Positions 36,049 through 44,214 of a DNA stretch of 64,000 nt are shown one piece after another. Position numbers and translations under genes: made by a program. The stretch spans positions 32,102 to 96,101 of the forward strand of contig JACJNY010000037.1 in assembly GCA_014695295.1 (NCBI GenBank). The letters run 5' to 3'. The notes beneath the pieces are model-generated. The model saw nothing but the letters and a program-made list of their open reading frames with translations. It was not told the origin of the DNA and searched no databases. The number at the start of each line of letters is the position of its first letter. Position 1 is the stretch's first letter. This stretch comes from Microcoleus sp. FACHB-61. Lineage in GTDB: Bacteria; Cyanobacteriota; Cyanobacteriia; Cyanobacteriales; Microcoleaceae.

Positions 36049-36297
36049 CTAGCTTATATTTTTCCGATAAACCAGTAGGAATACTGAACTCATGGCTGAG
36101 GCCGAATGTTGTTAGATGAACGCACTGCGAATAGGGACTTAGGCATCGCTTATTGGTGTCAACTTCACTTGCTAGCTTATATTTTTCCGATAAATCAGTA
36201 GGAATACTGAGCTCATGGCTGAGGCCGAATCCGGTTAAATGAACGCTAGAAATAGCGACTTAGGCATCGCCTATTTGTGTCAACTTCACTTCAAAGA
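36049..36297 (+). ncRNA. Tandem 123-bp repeat, probable pair of small RNAs
   Basis: Copy 1 (36049-36171) and copy 2 (36172-about 36290) are head to tail, highly alike, and followed by a good plus-strand terminator. Each contains the hairpin CAGTAGGAATACTG (5-bp stem, GGAA loop), then CTCATGGCTGAGGCCGAAT. Both keep a seven-codon ORF starting at 36092 and 36215 (MAEAECC and MAEAESG). The conservation, the orientation with the terminator and the lack of a longer ORF suggest tandem regulatory RNAs, perhaps with a micropeptide. No known RNA family is recognised. Confidence 0.6.
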
Positions 36298-36334
36298 CCG
36301 GCAGGGTTGAAACACCTGCCGGATTGCGGTTTTT
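36298..36334 (+). terminator. Rho-independent terminator after the tandem repeat
   Basis: CCGGCAGG (36298-36305) pairs with CCTGCCGG (36315-36322) around a 9-base loop, followed by ATTGCGGTTTTT. It has no protein gene upstream on the plus strand, which supports transcription of the tandem repeat itself. Confidence 0.8.
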
Positions 36335-36348
36335 AGTCTTAAGCTGAC

Positions 36349-36389
36349 AGGACGAAAGGCACGGCGCCTTTCGTCCCTGCCTTTCGTCC
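36349..36389. repeat. AGGACGAAAGGC hairpin with an extra arm
   Basis: GGACGAAAGGC pairs with GCCTTTCGTCC at 36366-36376, and the latter is repeated at 36379-36389. It may act as a second terminator, serving either strand between the RNA locus and the response regulator. Confidence 0.6.
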
Positions 36390-36520
36390 CTAAAGATATC
36401 CTGTGCGATCGACCGGATTCGATCGCTCGGCACAATACCAAAGAAACCAAGTTTTTTTAACTCTCTTTGCCTGCAAGACTAATGCTTGAAAAGCTGCACA
36501 ATTCAATGCGGGCGATCGAC

Positions 36521-36913
36521 CTATTTTTGCTCCCAGCCCAAAGCTTGGGCCACCTGAGCCGCCAAAAACATCGGTTCAAAAGGCTTAGCAATCACGCTCA
36601 CAACCCCCAAATCCGCGAACATCCGCCTGTCGCCAGCAAGAGCCTTAGCAGTCAGTAAAATTACGGGAATGTGCTGCGTAGCATTATTAGCTTGTAACTG
36701 TAGAAAAGTAGTAGGCCCGTCTTGGTCGGGCATCATCACGTCCAATAGAATCGCATCAGGCTGTTCGGCAAGAGCCTTAGCAAAACCCTCGCGGCCAGAA
36801 CTCGCGGTCAGGACTTCCCAGCCCCCCACCACCTCAAGACTGACTTGAGCGACTTCCCGAATATCTTCCGCATCGTCAATAACCAAGATGCGCTTGGCAG
36901 TCAAAATTAACAT
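36521..36913 (-). CDS. Single-domain response regulator
   Basis: 130 residues, CheY-like. Phosphoacceptor Asp58 in LLDVMMPDQDG, acidic pocket DDAED (13-17), Thr in LLTAKAL and Lys in VIAKPFEP. No output domain. It lies 385 bases downstream of the large PAS kinase on the same strand and is the likely partner, acting as a phosphorelay intermediate or by protein interaction. Confidence 0.9.
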   Translation of the reverse strand: MLILTAKRILVIDDAEDIREVAQVSLEVVGGWEVLTASSGREGFAKALAEQPDAILLDVMMPDQDGPTTFLQLQANNATQHIPVILLTAKALAGDRRMFADLGVVSVIAKPFEPMFLAAQVAQALGWEQK

Positions 36914-37298
36914 TTTTTTATGAATGAGAACTGATCACAGACTAGAGGCGAAATGCGAATATTTTGTAAAGTAAATTATCTTACCCGATCAGACTTTACA
37001 GTAAATTTTCAAAACTGTATAGATGTTGAAGGCCCTTCGGCGAAGCTGAGCGGGTAAAAAGAAGGAAGAAAGAAGACCAAAGTTGCGATCGACCGCCAAG
37101 GTTTCAACAATTAACAACATCCTAACCGTCGGGCGCTGTTGCTGTAAAAATTCCCCCCCAAAAAAAGCCGCTTTTCAAGCTCAAATCGCGATTTTTGCTC
37201 GCAGTCCCCGATTTGCATAAAAGGCTGAGATTGTTTGTCGGTGACTCGATCCAACAATCTGCACAAAATCACTAACTTTGGGTACGCCTGCGTAGAAA
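36914..37298. other. 385-bp spacer, nothing clear
   Basis: AT-rich near the regulator start, C/G-rich near the kinase stop. No repeat, hairpin or ORF that I can support. Confidence 0.4.
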
Positions 37299-39863
37299 TT
37301 AACTTTCATTTGCAAGCCCCTCCCTTAGAGCTGGCAGACTTAAGAAAAAAGTGCTGCCCTCACCCAAAACGCTCTCCACCCACATCCGACCCCGGTGCTG
37401 CTGCACGATACTGCGACAAATAGCCAGCCCCAAACCAGTACCTCCCTTCTGGCGAGAATCAGAAGCATCAACCTGTTGAAAGCGTTCAAAGACCATCTCC
37501 AGCTTGTCTGCCGGAATACCTCGCCCTTGGTCTTTCACCGCAATCACGATGTACGAGGAGCTCGGAACTGGCAAGTGCGGATGGGCGGCAGGCTCAGGAG
37601 ACAACAAAGACGCAGACGGCACTGACTTCAACCCAGCTTTTTCTGTCCAATCCGGATTGTGGGTCAACTCCCCGGTCAGCCAAACCGTAGCCCCGGAGGG
37701 AGAAAATTTAATAGCATTGCTGAGCAAATTTGTCAAGGCTTGAATTAGCCGATCGGGAACAGCTTGCAATTGCGCCGCCACAGGTATCACCGACAGAGTA
37801 ACTCCCGCCTGCTGAGCCATTCCCTGCATCTCGTCAGCCGCCTGCAACATCAGCTCAGCCACATTGCAAGTTTGTTTGATGGCAGTGCTGTAACTCGACT
37901 CCATCCGCTCTAAATCCAGGATGTCGTTGACCAACCGCACCAAGCGCTCAGTGTTAGTGACAGCAATCTCCAGCATCCGCTTGGCTTTCTGGGGGTAAGC
38001 GTCAAGCAGGCCGCTGTTGAGGAGGCCGAGGGCGCCGTGAATCGAGGTCATCGGCGTCCGCAATTCGTGGCTGACAACAGAGATGAATTCATCTTTCATG
38101 CGCTCGACGGCAAGCCGCTCAGTGATATCTTTGAAAGTCACCACAGCTCCAATAATTTCGCCTTGTTCTCGCATCGGAGCCACAACGTACTCAACCGGAA
38201 AACTGCTGCCGTCTCGCCGCCAAAAAACTTCATCGGTGACGCGCCGCGCCTCTCCGTCTTCCAAGGTGGCTAAAATTTGAGAACTTACCCGGTTCGGCAG
38301 CAGTTTGCCCGCCTTCGGTGCGGCGCAGTGCGGGACAAGTTCAGAGCCTGAATTGATGTCTGTTGCAGGTGACAGTTGCTCGATCGCCTTTGAGCATTCT
38401 TTGTGTGAACGGTGTAAGCTTTCATAGACCGGTCGATCGATCAATTCCTTCGATTCGCACCCGGCCATTCTCACCGCCGCAGGATTGACAAAAGTTACTT
38501 TTGCGTCTTTATTCAACCCGCAAATTCCTTCTCCTGCGGAGAACAAAATCATTTCTGTTTGGTGGCGGAGTTGTTCAAAGGCTTTTTCGACTCGCTTGCT
38601 GTCGCTGATGTCGCGAGAGATTGTCGAAACGCCCGTTACCGCTCCCGTGGCGTCTTTAATCGGAGAAATCGTCAGGGACACATCTATCTGTTGGCCGTCT
38701 TTCCGCAAGTGCACGGTTTCGTAATGGTCGATGCTGGCTCCCGACCTAATATGTTCCAGAATTTGGGGCATTTCCTTGGGGCGTTCGGGTATTGCTAAAA
38801 TCTCGATCGACTGCCCCTTGATTTCCGCCGCACAGTAGCCGTAAATCTTCTCTGCTCCTGCGTTCCAGCTCTGAATTGTCCCGGCGAGGGTTTGACCGAC
38901 AATGCCGTCGTCGGAAGACTCGACAATCGACGCCAAGCGCACGAGTTCGTCTCTAGTTTGCTTGTATTCGGTGATGTCGCGACCCAAAATCACTATATTT
39001 TTGCGTCTACCGTCGGGGTGAAATACGGGTACTTTAATGACATCGTAGATTTTCACAGTACCGTTCGATCGGAGAATCACTTCTTCTCCCCTAGAAAGCT
39101 CACCTTTTGCCCACGCTTCTCTATCGCTGACCTCGCACGCCTGTAGGGCCTCCCGGTAAAAACTGCTGAGTTCTCCTAGCTCAGAATCTTTGAGGCCGCG
39201 GTAGTCTATTTTTTCTAGCTCGAACACTTCCAATAGCGCTTGATTTGCCTCCTGCCACCTGCCCTCGCCATCTTTGAAGCAGACAATATCTGGCATGGCA
39301 TTCATCAGCAAGTCGAGAGAGCAGTTTTCTCGCGGTGCAGCTTCTACCTCCGCCCGCTTGGCGATTTCCCGTTGCAGGTTTTCGTTTGCCGTTTGCACCG
39401 AGTCCATTAACAAACTTTCTCTAAAAGTCCTTTCTTTAATTACTTCCTGAAGTTTGTGGAGTTCTAGCGATAGCCCCCTGCGGGCCAACAAATTCTCTAC
39501 CCGCAAGTGTAGTTGGGCGGGTTCTGCGGGACTTACTATCAAATCGTCTATTCTGCGTTCTAGTTGTTTTGCCTGCAGCGAAAATGCCTGCTCAGAAAGA
39601 GCTGGCGTTTGGGATTTAGTAAGAAGCAAAAACGGTAAAAATATCGGCTCGGCGGCAGCTTTTAATGATTCTACCAGCGGCCCGATGCGATCGAAATTTG
39701 CCTCGTCGAGAATGCACAAGTCAAAAGCGATTTGGGGAATGGAAAATTCCGAGTTGGGATCTAAAGCGCCATCGAGTACGATCACCTCATGCTCCGTGTT
39801 GAGGTGTGCGATCGGCAAATTAGGTTGTTGGTGGGGAGCGACCAAGATTAAAATACGGCTCAT
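37299..39863 (-). CDS. Receiver-like/PAS hybrid sensor histidine kinase
   Basis: 854 residues. Order: a degenerate receiver-like domain (1-130; LILVAPHQQPNLPIAHL, no clear phosphoacceptor), a coiled coil, three PAS domains (about 180-300, 305-420, 425-590), then HisKA with VVSHELRTPMTSIHG and a complete ATPase with LLSNAIKFS (N box), KDQGRGIP (G1) and GGTGLGLAICRS (G2). PAS 3 contains an insertion of about 50 residues (around SPATDINSGSELVPHC). No membrane helix, so the input is cytosolic, perhaps redox or a small ligand. The response regulator at 36521 follows. Confidence 0.88.
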   Translation of the reverse strand: MSRILILVAPHQQPNLPIAHLNTEHEVIVLDGALDPNSEFSIPQIAFDLCILDEANFDRIGPLVESLKAAAEPIFLPFLLLTKSQTPALSEQAFSLQAKQLERRIDDLIVSPAEPAQLHLRVENLLARRGLSLELHKLQEVIKERTFRESLLMDSVQTANENLQREIAKRAEVEAAPRENCSLDLLMNAMPDIVCFKDGEGRWQEANQALLEVFELEKIDYRGLKDSELGELSSFYREALQACEVSDREAWAKGELSRGEEVILRSNGTVKIYDVIKVPVFHPDGRRKNIVILGRDITEYKQTRDELVRLASIVESSDDGIVGQTLAGTIQSWNAGAEKIYGYCAAEIKGQSIEILAIPERPKEMPQILEHIRSGASIDHYETVHLRKDGQQIDVSLTISPIKDATGAVTGVSTISRDISDSKRVEKAFEQLRHQTEMILFSAGEGICGLNKDAKVTFVNPAAVRMAGCESKELIDRPVYESLHRSHKECSKAIEQLSPATDINSGSELVPHCAAPKAGKLLPNRVSSQILATLEDGEARRVTDEVFWRRDGSSFPVEYVVAPMREQGEIIGAVVTFKDITERLAVERMKDEFISVVSHELRTPMTSIHGALGLLNSGLLDAYPQKAKRMLEIAVTNTERLVRLVNDILDLERMESSYSTAIKQTCNVAELMLQAADEMQGMAQQAGVTLSVIPVAAQLQAVPDRLIQALTNLLSNAIKFSPSGATVWLTGELTHNPDWTEKAGLKSVPSASLLSPEPAAHPHLPVPSSSYIVIAVKDQGRGIPADKLEMVFERFQQVDASDSRQKGGTGLGLAICRSIVQQHRGRMWVESVLGEGSTFFLSLPALREGLANES

Positions 39864-39919
39864 TAGTTTGTTAATTTGCCCGTGACTAATGATATGATGT
39901 CCAGTAAATTAAGCATTCG

Positions 39920-39975
39920 TTGGTAGTGAGGGCTACAGTCCTATTTTTTATGAGGATTGAAGCCCTCACTACCAA
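39920..39975. repeat. 15-bp perfect inverted repeat TTGGTAGTGAGGGCT
   Basis: TTGGTAGTGAGGGCT (39920-39934) and AGCCCTCACTACCAA (39961-39975) flank a T-rich loop that also holds the matching ACAGTCC and GGATTGA. A short relative is at 23559. It is a dispersed repeat or a terminator for GH57 transcripts. Confidence 0.8.
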
Positions 39976-40098
39976 CAATTTTTATAGCGCTAGATCGACC
40001 GGACGCGATCCGAATGATGAAGGCATTAGGCAGCCAGAGTAGAAGCCCAAATTCAAGAATAATTGATAATTATTTAATTGTTTGTTCCTTCAAAAAAT

Positions 40099-40268
40099 GA
40101 CTAATGACTAATGACTAATGACTAATGACTAATGACTAATGACTAATGACTAATGACTGTTGACTAATTCTGTTGGCGGGGCTGGTTTATATGTATTTGG
40201 GTTAGCAGTTCTATGAAAGCTGGTGAAACCAGCCCCTACCGACTAATGACTAATGACTGAGGACTAAT
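40099..40268. repeat. GACTAAT heptamer array
   Basis: Between 40099 and about 40158 the unit GACTAAT is repeated eight times without error, then degenerates. A second group (40239-40268) precedes the GH57 stop. It is the cleanest heptamer array of the window. Confidence 0.9.
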
Positions 40269-40274
40269 GGCTTT

Positions 40275-42521
40275 TTACGGCATTCCGATCTGAATAAAAG
40301 CATCTTCCGGCATACAGCTAGAGTAACGATCCCCTTCCGATAAAACCGCAATCAGCCTCATCTGCCAGTCGGGCATAATCTGCAAATCCGCCCAAGGCAC
40401 TGCTACCTCCAAACATTTATCCAATCCCACTTGGGCCCGGCTGATGCGGGGCTGCCACTCATCGCCCTCTCCTGCTTCCTGAAACCAAATCGATTTGGTC
40501 AGCAAATTAATCTCTAACTGATGGTGGAATCGATAGTTTAGCGGTACTTCGTCAGGCAAACCCGACAGCGGAATCAGACTGTTGTGCATGGTGCGATCGG
40601 GATAAAACCAGAACAAATTTAACTGCTGCGGGCAATCAATTCCCGGTCGCACCCCTACCTTGAAGTCAGCGCGAATGTAAAAATTCAAGTGGTCAACCCC
40701 GTACCAAAGCCGCTGAATTGCCGAACTCCGGTGCATCGTACCTCTTGCTCCCCCAACTTCAATCCGGCCGGCTTTGTCCCAATCCTGTTCGTTGCCGATA
40801 CCGTCAATCACCGGGTGAATAAAGCTCATCGGCAGGTGGTCGCCTTGAACCTCGTGCACCTCTACTTGCCGCCGCACTTCCGGGGGTACGGGCTCGCCGA
40901 GAGCTTCGTAAATCGCCGCTACGTGTTCCCGAAATAGCTGGTCGAACATGGCATCTTGGTTCGACGTGTGGCCTTCGCCAAACCACCAGAACCAGTCGGA
41001 ACCTTCGGCCGCATAAAGCGCCTCCCAAGCTTCTGGGTTGCTTTCTTCTGTGGCCTCTGGATGGTTTGCCAACATTTGTCTCGCGGGCCCTAATATGTCC
41101 CAAGCGCGATTTTTCGCGGGGTCGCCGATCCAAGTTGTAAGGGAACCGTCCACCCAGGAACCGGTGTGCAGTTGGGCTGCGGGAATTGTTTCGGTTGCTG
41201 GGAATTGGTCGAGAAATTCTGAGACTGTGACTAATTTGATATCTGGATTATCGCTGAGAGTTTGATAGAGGGATTCTAAGAACGGTTTGCCGTCTTGGGG
41301 ATAGAATTCCCAGCAATTTTCGCCGTCTAGGGCGATCGTAACTAACCAGGGATTTTCTAAAGCTGTTTGACCGTCGGACTGTCGGTGTTTGAGAGTTCTG
41401 CCGATCGCTTCTAAGTGTCCCGCTAAATCTGATGCTGCTTTTTTCGGTTCCATCGAACCGTAAGTAAACCCGATCAAGTCGGACAATCTGTGGTCTCGAA
41501 ATACTATTGCTAAATCGCCGTCAGGAGTTTCTAAACGGTAAGGGCGATATAACAATTCTGGTTCGCAGACATTCCCTGCCGCGTCGCGGTTGAAAAAGTG
41601 TTTAATTGTCCACCCCAATACTGCTTCGTCCGAGACTATCCATTTAAAGCCTTGTTTGGCAATGTAGGGCAAAATTTCCGGGCTGACTGCTTGTTCCGAC
41701 GGCCACAAACCGCGCGGTTTGCAATCAAATCGGTCTTCATACATTTCCCAGGCTTTTCTCAGGTGTCGGGGAATATCTTCTTCCCACTGAAACCGGTGTT
41801 GTGGGAGCGTCATGTTTGGAATGGCTATGCGGCCGCCGTTGGTGTCGGCAAGCAGCGGTAAAATCGGGTGCGTGTAGGGGGTTGTGGAGACTTCCAACTG
41901 TCCCTCAGCTTGCATTTTACGGTGCTGGGGAATGATGCGAGCGAGGATTTCTTTTTGTTTTGAGTAGATGTTTTTTCGGTCTGCCAAACTAAAATTTTGT
42001 TCTTGTTTGAGCCACCCTGCAATCTCGGGGTCGTCCCAAAACAGCGGGTCAATCCAAGCTAAATTGTGCCACGCCAGCAAGTCGCTAAAATCCTGCAACT
42101 TCCAGTTTGCCAAACACCACTGAACGCCTTTTTCCTGCCGCTGAGTGTAGAGTTGAGCGTAGCGGGGATGCGGCTGAATCAGGGTGTGGTAATTGGCGTC
42201 AAAGAAGTGTTCTAAAATAAACTCTTGTTCTTCGATGTTTAAAGTTTCTGTTGGCTTTAAAGTTACCGCCAAGTAAGGGTCCAATGCTCTGTCTGCGATG
42301 CAGTCTTCTATCTGCAAAATCAAGGACGGAACCAGGTTTACGGTTTGATGCAGTTTGGGATATTTTGCCAGAAGGAGCACTAAATCCAAATAGTCTTTGA
42401 CTCCGTGCAAGCGTACCCAAGGCAGTCGGTACTCGGCTGCTGCTGCGCTAGCTGATACTCGGGATTTGTACAGCGGTTGGTGTTGGTGCCAAATGAAGGC
42501 TACATAAAGAGGGTGAGACAT
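40275..42521 (-). CDS. Glycoside hydrolase family 57 protein (amylase/pullulanase type)
   Basis: 748 residues. The N-terminal GH57 barrel has region 1 HQHQP (12-16), GLWPSEQAVSPEILPYIAKQG with WIVSDEAVLGW, and IALDGENCWEFY. From about 545 on lies a beta-rich C-terminal domain (FYIRADFKVGVRPGIDCP, VPWADLQIMPDWQMRLIAVLSEG) of the DOMON/glucodextranase-C type. Enzymes with this layout act on alpha-glucans, so a role in glycogen turnover is likely. No signal peptide, so it should be cytosolic. Start ATG at 42519-42521. Confidence 0.88.
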   Translation of the reverse strand: MSHPLYVAFIWHQHQPLYKSRVSASAAAAEYRLPWVRLHGVKDYLDLVLLLAKYPKLHQTVNLVPSLILQIEDCIADRALDPYLAVTLKPTETLNIEEQEFILEHFFDANYHTLIQPHPRYAQLYTQRQEKGVQWCLANWKLQDFSDLLAWHNLAWIDPLFWDDPEIAGWLKQEQNFSLADRKNIYSKQKEILARIIPQHRKMQAEGQLEVSTTPYTHPILPLLADTNGGRIAIPNMTLPQHRFQWEEDIPRHLRKAWEMYEDRFDCKPRGLWPSEQAVSPEILPYIAKQGFKWIVSDEAVLGWTIKHFFNRDAAGNVCEPELLYRPYRLETPDGDLAIVFRDHRLSDLIGFTYGSMEPKKAASDLAGHLEAIGRTLKHRQSDGQTALENPWLVTIALDGENCWEFYPQDGKPFLESLYQTLSDNPDIKLVTVSEFLDQFPATETIPAAQLHTGSWVDGSLTTWIGDPAKNRAWDILGPARQMLANHPEATEESNPEAWEALYAAEGSDWFWWFGEGHTSNQDAMFDQLFREHVAAIYEALGEPVPPEVRRQVEVHEVQGDHLPMSFIHPVIDGIGNEQDWDKAGRIEVGGARGTMHRSSAIQRLWYGVDHLNFYIRADFKVGVRPGIDCPQQLNLFWFYPDRTMHNSLIPLSGLPDEVPLNYRFHHQLEINLLTKSIWFQEAGEGDEWQPRISRAQVGLDKCLEVAVPWADLQIMPDWQMRLIAVLSEGDRYSSCMPEDAFIQIGMP

Positions 42522-42525
42522 TGAA

Positions 42526-42728
42526 TTTGGTAATTGGTAATTGGTAATTGCTAATGGGTAATTGGTAATTAGTAATTCGGATGAAGAATGAAGAATGGAA
42601 AAACAGCTATCAGCGTATCCGTGAGTCCTGCAGCGCGAATCAAGATAATTGATAATTTGTCATTAATTAGTATGTCAATTTTCTAATGACTGCTGACTAC
42701 TAACTAATGACTGCTGATTACTGACTAA
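42526..42728. repeat. Heptamer repeats between GH57 and nfu
   Basis: AATTGGT-type units (42526-42578) and CTGACTA/CTAATGA units (42676-42728), both with 7-bp spacing. Fills the spacer upstream of the GH57 start. Confidence 0.75.
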
Positions 42729-42965
42729 TTACATTACCTGTTCGACTTCGGCAATTTCTGGGATGGCCTCGCGCAGGCGGCGTTCAATGCCCATTCTCAG
42801 AGTCATTGTGGAACTCGGGCAAGAGCCGCAAGCTCCTTGCAGCCTCAGGTGTACGACCGGGCCGTCGATTTCTACGAGCTCGACGTTGCCGCCGTCGGAT
42901 ATCAGGTAGGGGCGCATTTCATCGAGAACTGTTTCGACGTTATCTCTGGTTAGTGCTAGTGTCAT
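42729..42965 (-). CDS. nfu: Nfu-type iron-sulfur scaffold (NifU C-terminal domain only)
   Basis: 78 residues. Family pattern [20 protein letters not shown] then [15 protein letters not shown], with Cys46 and Cys49 as the cluster ligands. It assembles and hands over Fe-S clusters in the cytosol; in cyanobacteria the single-domain Nfu supplies photosystem I. The length matches cyanobacterial NfuA (about 76-80). Monocistronic, upstream of GH57 on the same strand but separated by repeats. Confidence 0.94.
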   Translation of the reverse strand: MTLALTRDNVETVLDEMRPYLISDGGNVELVEIDGPVVHLRLQGACGSCPSSTMTLRMGIERRLREAIPEIAEVEQVM

Positions 42966-43045
42966 ATTTCGCCTCTGTGATGATTTCTTGCAGTTGATTT
43001 TGTTCGATTTGACTCAAGGGCAGCATTCTCAACCGCGCGAGATTT

Positions 43046-43113
43046 AAGAAACCGGGTTTCTTGACAAAAGACTTGCGCGCTCAGGTGAGCTGGCTGCAGG
43101 AAACCCGGTTTCT
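43046..43113. repeat. AAGAAACCGGGTTTCTT family, distant inverted pair
   Basis: AAGAAACCGGGTTTCTT (43046-43062) and GGAAACCCGGTTTCT (43099-43113) can pair across a 36-base loop. It lies between DUF3386 and nfu on the minus strand. Confidence 0.75.
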
Positions 43114-43243
43114 GTCATGTTGATGCTCGATCAGAATTCGCTCTCTCGTTCGATAGTAGCGTTACTTGCTGCCAAATCAAGTTGATTGTGATACGTTATC
43201 CAAAAAAACCCGTTTTATTTAAGAAATGGGGTTTTCGATCGCG

Positions 43244-43894
43244 CTACACTACTGCTGGTTCTAGCAGTTTCACGTTGGAGTAGTTGAACTCGGTTGTTGT
43301 CAATTGACCTTTTTCTTTCGATCGAACTACTTGCTTGGTCATGACATAATAGTCGCCTATCTTGTCAAAGGTATCTTCAAATTCGAGTTCTTTGATGATT
43401 TCGTCGGTTTGCGGGTTGCGGAAAACGGCGTCGTAGTGAGTGGCCAAAGAACCCTCGGGTGTCTCTAAGCTTTTGTGCGTGTCAATTACGAAAGCCATGC
43501 GGCCCATCACCCGGCTGACTTGACAAATTGAGAGACCTCGGATTTTATAGTTAGACCCCATTGAGTCGCCTTGCACTAAAATATCCACAGCGTCGGTGCT
43601 GTCCTTCTCGCCCAAGGTGAAGCTATTTTTGCCGTGAGATTTTTCAAATGTCGAGCGCTTGCGGTGGGTAACAATGTCCCGCATTTGGGTGTAAACGCTC
43701 TGCTGCACTTCCTCATCTTCAATGCCGGTGACTTCCACGCTCATGTCGGGTTTGATCCAAACATGACCCGTATATACTTCGTCGCCTTGTTTGAGTTCAA
43801 TGTCGGCACTGTAACCGGGAAAATTGGCATCCCAGGTGTAGCGGTGTTCGTAAGCAGCGCGAAACAAATCGCGAGCGTTGGCTTGCTCTGTCAT
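43244..43894 (-). CDS. DUF3386 family protein
   Basis: 216 residues. N-terminal ARDLFRAAYEHRYTWDANFPGY is the family signature, followed by a beta-rich chain with GHVWIKPDMSVEVTG and FNYSNVKLL at the end. DUF3386 proteins are conserved in cyanobacteria with this size and have no established role. No signal peptide, so probably cytosolic. Confidence 0.85.
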   Translation of the reverse strand: MTEQANARDLFRAAYEHRYTWDANFPGYSADIELKQGDEVYTGHVWIKPDMSVEVTGIEDEEVQQSVYTQMRDIVTHRKRSTFEKSHGKNSFTLGEKDSTDAVDILVQGDSMGSNYKIRGLSICQVSRVMGRMAFVIDTHKSLETPEGSLATHYDAVFRNPQTDEIIKELEFEDTFDKIGDYYVMTKQVVRSKEKGQLTTTEFNYSNVKLLEPAVV

Positions 43895-44214
43895 AAATCC
43901 CTCTTTCTCTTGACACCCATCTAGTTTAGCTTAACCGCGAGAAGCCCCACATTCACTGGATAGGGGAGTTACCCGCACTCCTGGCGAGCACTTCTTAGGG
44001 GTGCTGCTGGGCTGGCAATTCGATCGCACTCAGAATTTACTTTCTCTATCGGTTGCTATGATCTGAAGATAAAGTCACAAAATGCCTGGTTATTGAGATC
44101 GCGATCGGTCGATCGCCAGACACCAGTCTTAGTTATGGGTTATCTTGAAAAAACTTGTGTCCGCTTTTTTAGGGGTTGCACCTGTGGCAACTATCAGATT
44201 CCCCCATTAATAAA
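43895..44214. other. 320-bp divergent spacer
   Basis: Between divergent genes; several GATCGC cores (44030, 44098-44116) are the only notable features. An alternative TTG start for the next gene lies at 44176. Confidence 0.45.

Larger units (their letters stand above)
39864..40274. other. 411-bp spacer filled with repeats
   Basis: Holds the 15-bp inverted repeat at 39920-39975 and the GACTAAT heptamer array listed separately. No gene is seen. Confidence 0.6.

Noticed and set aside
40099..40158. GACTAAT array as a CRISPR
   Set aside because: The units are 7 bases with no spacers. No other part of the window shows 25-40 base repeats with unique spacers, and there are no cas genes.
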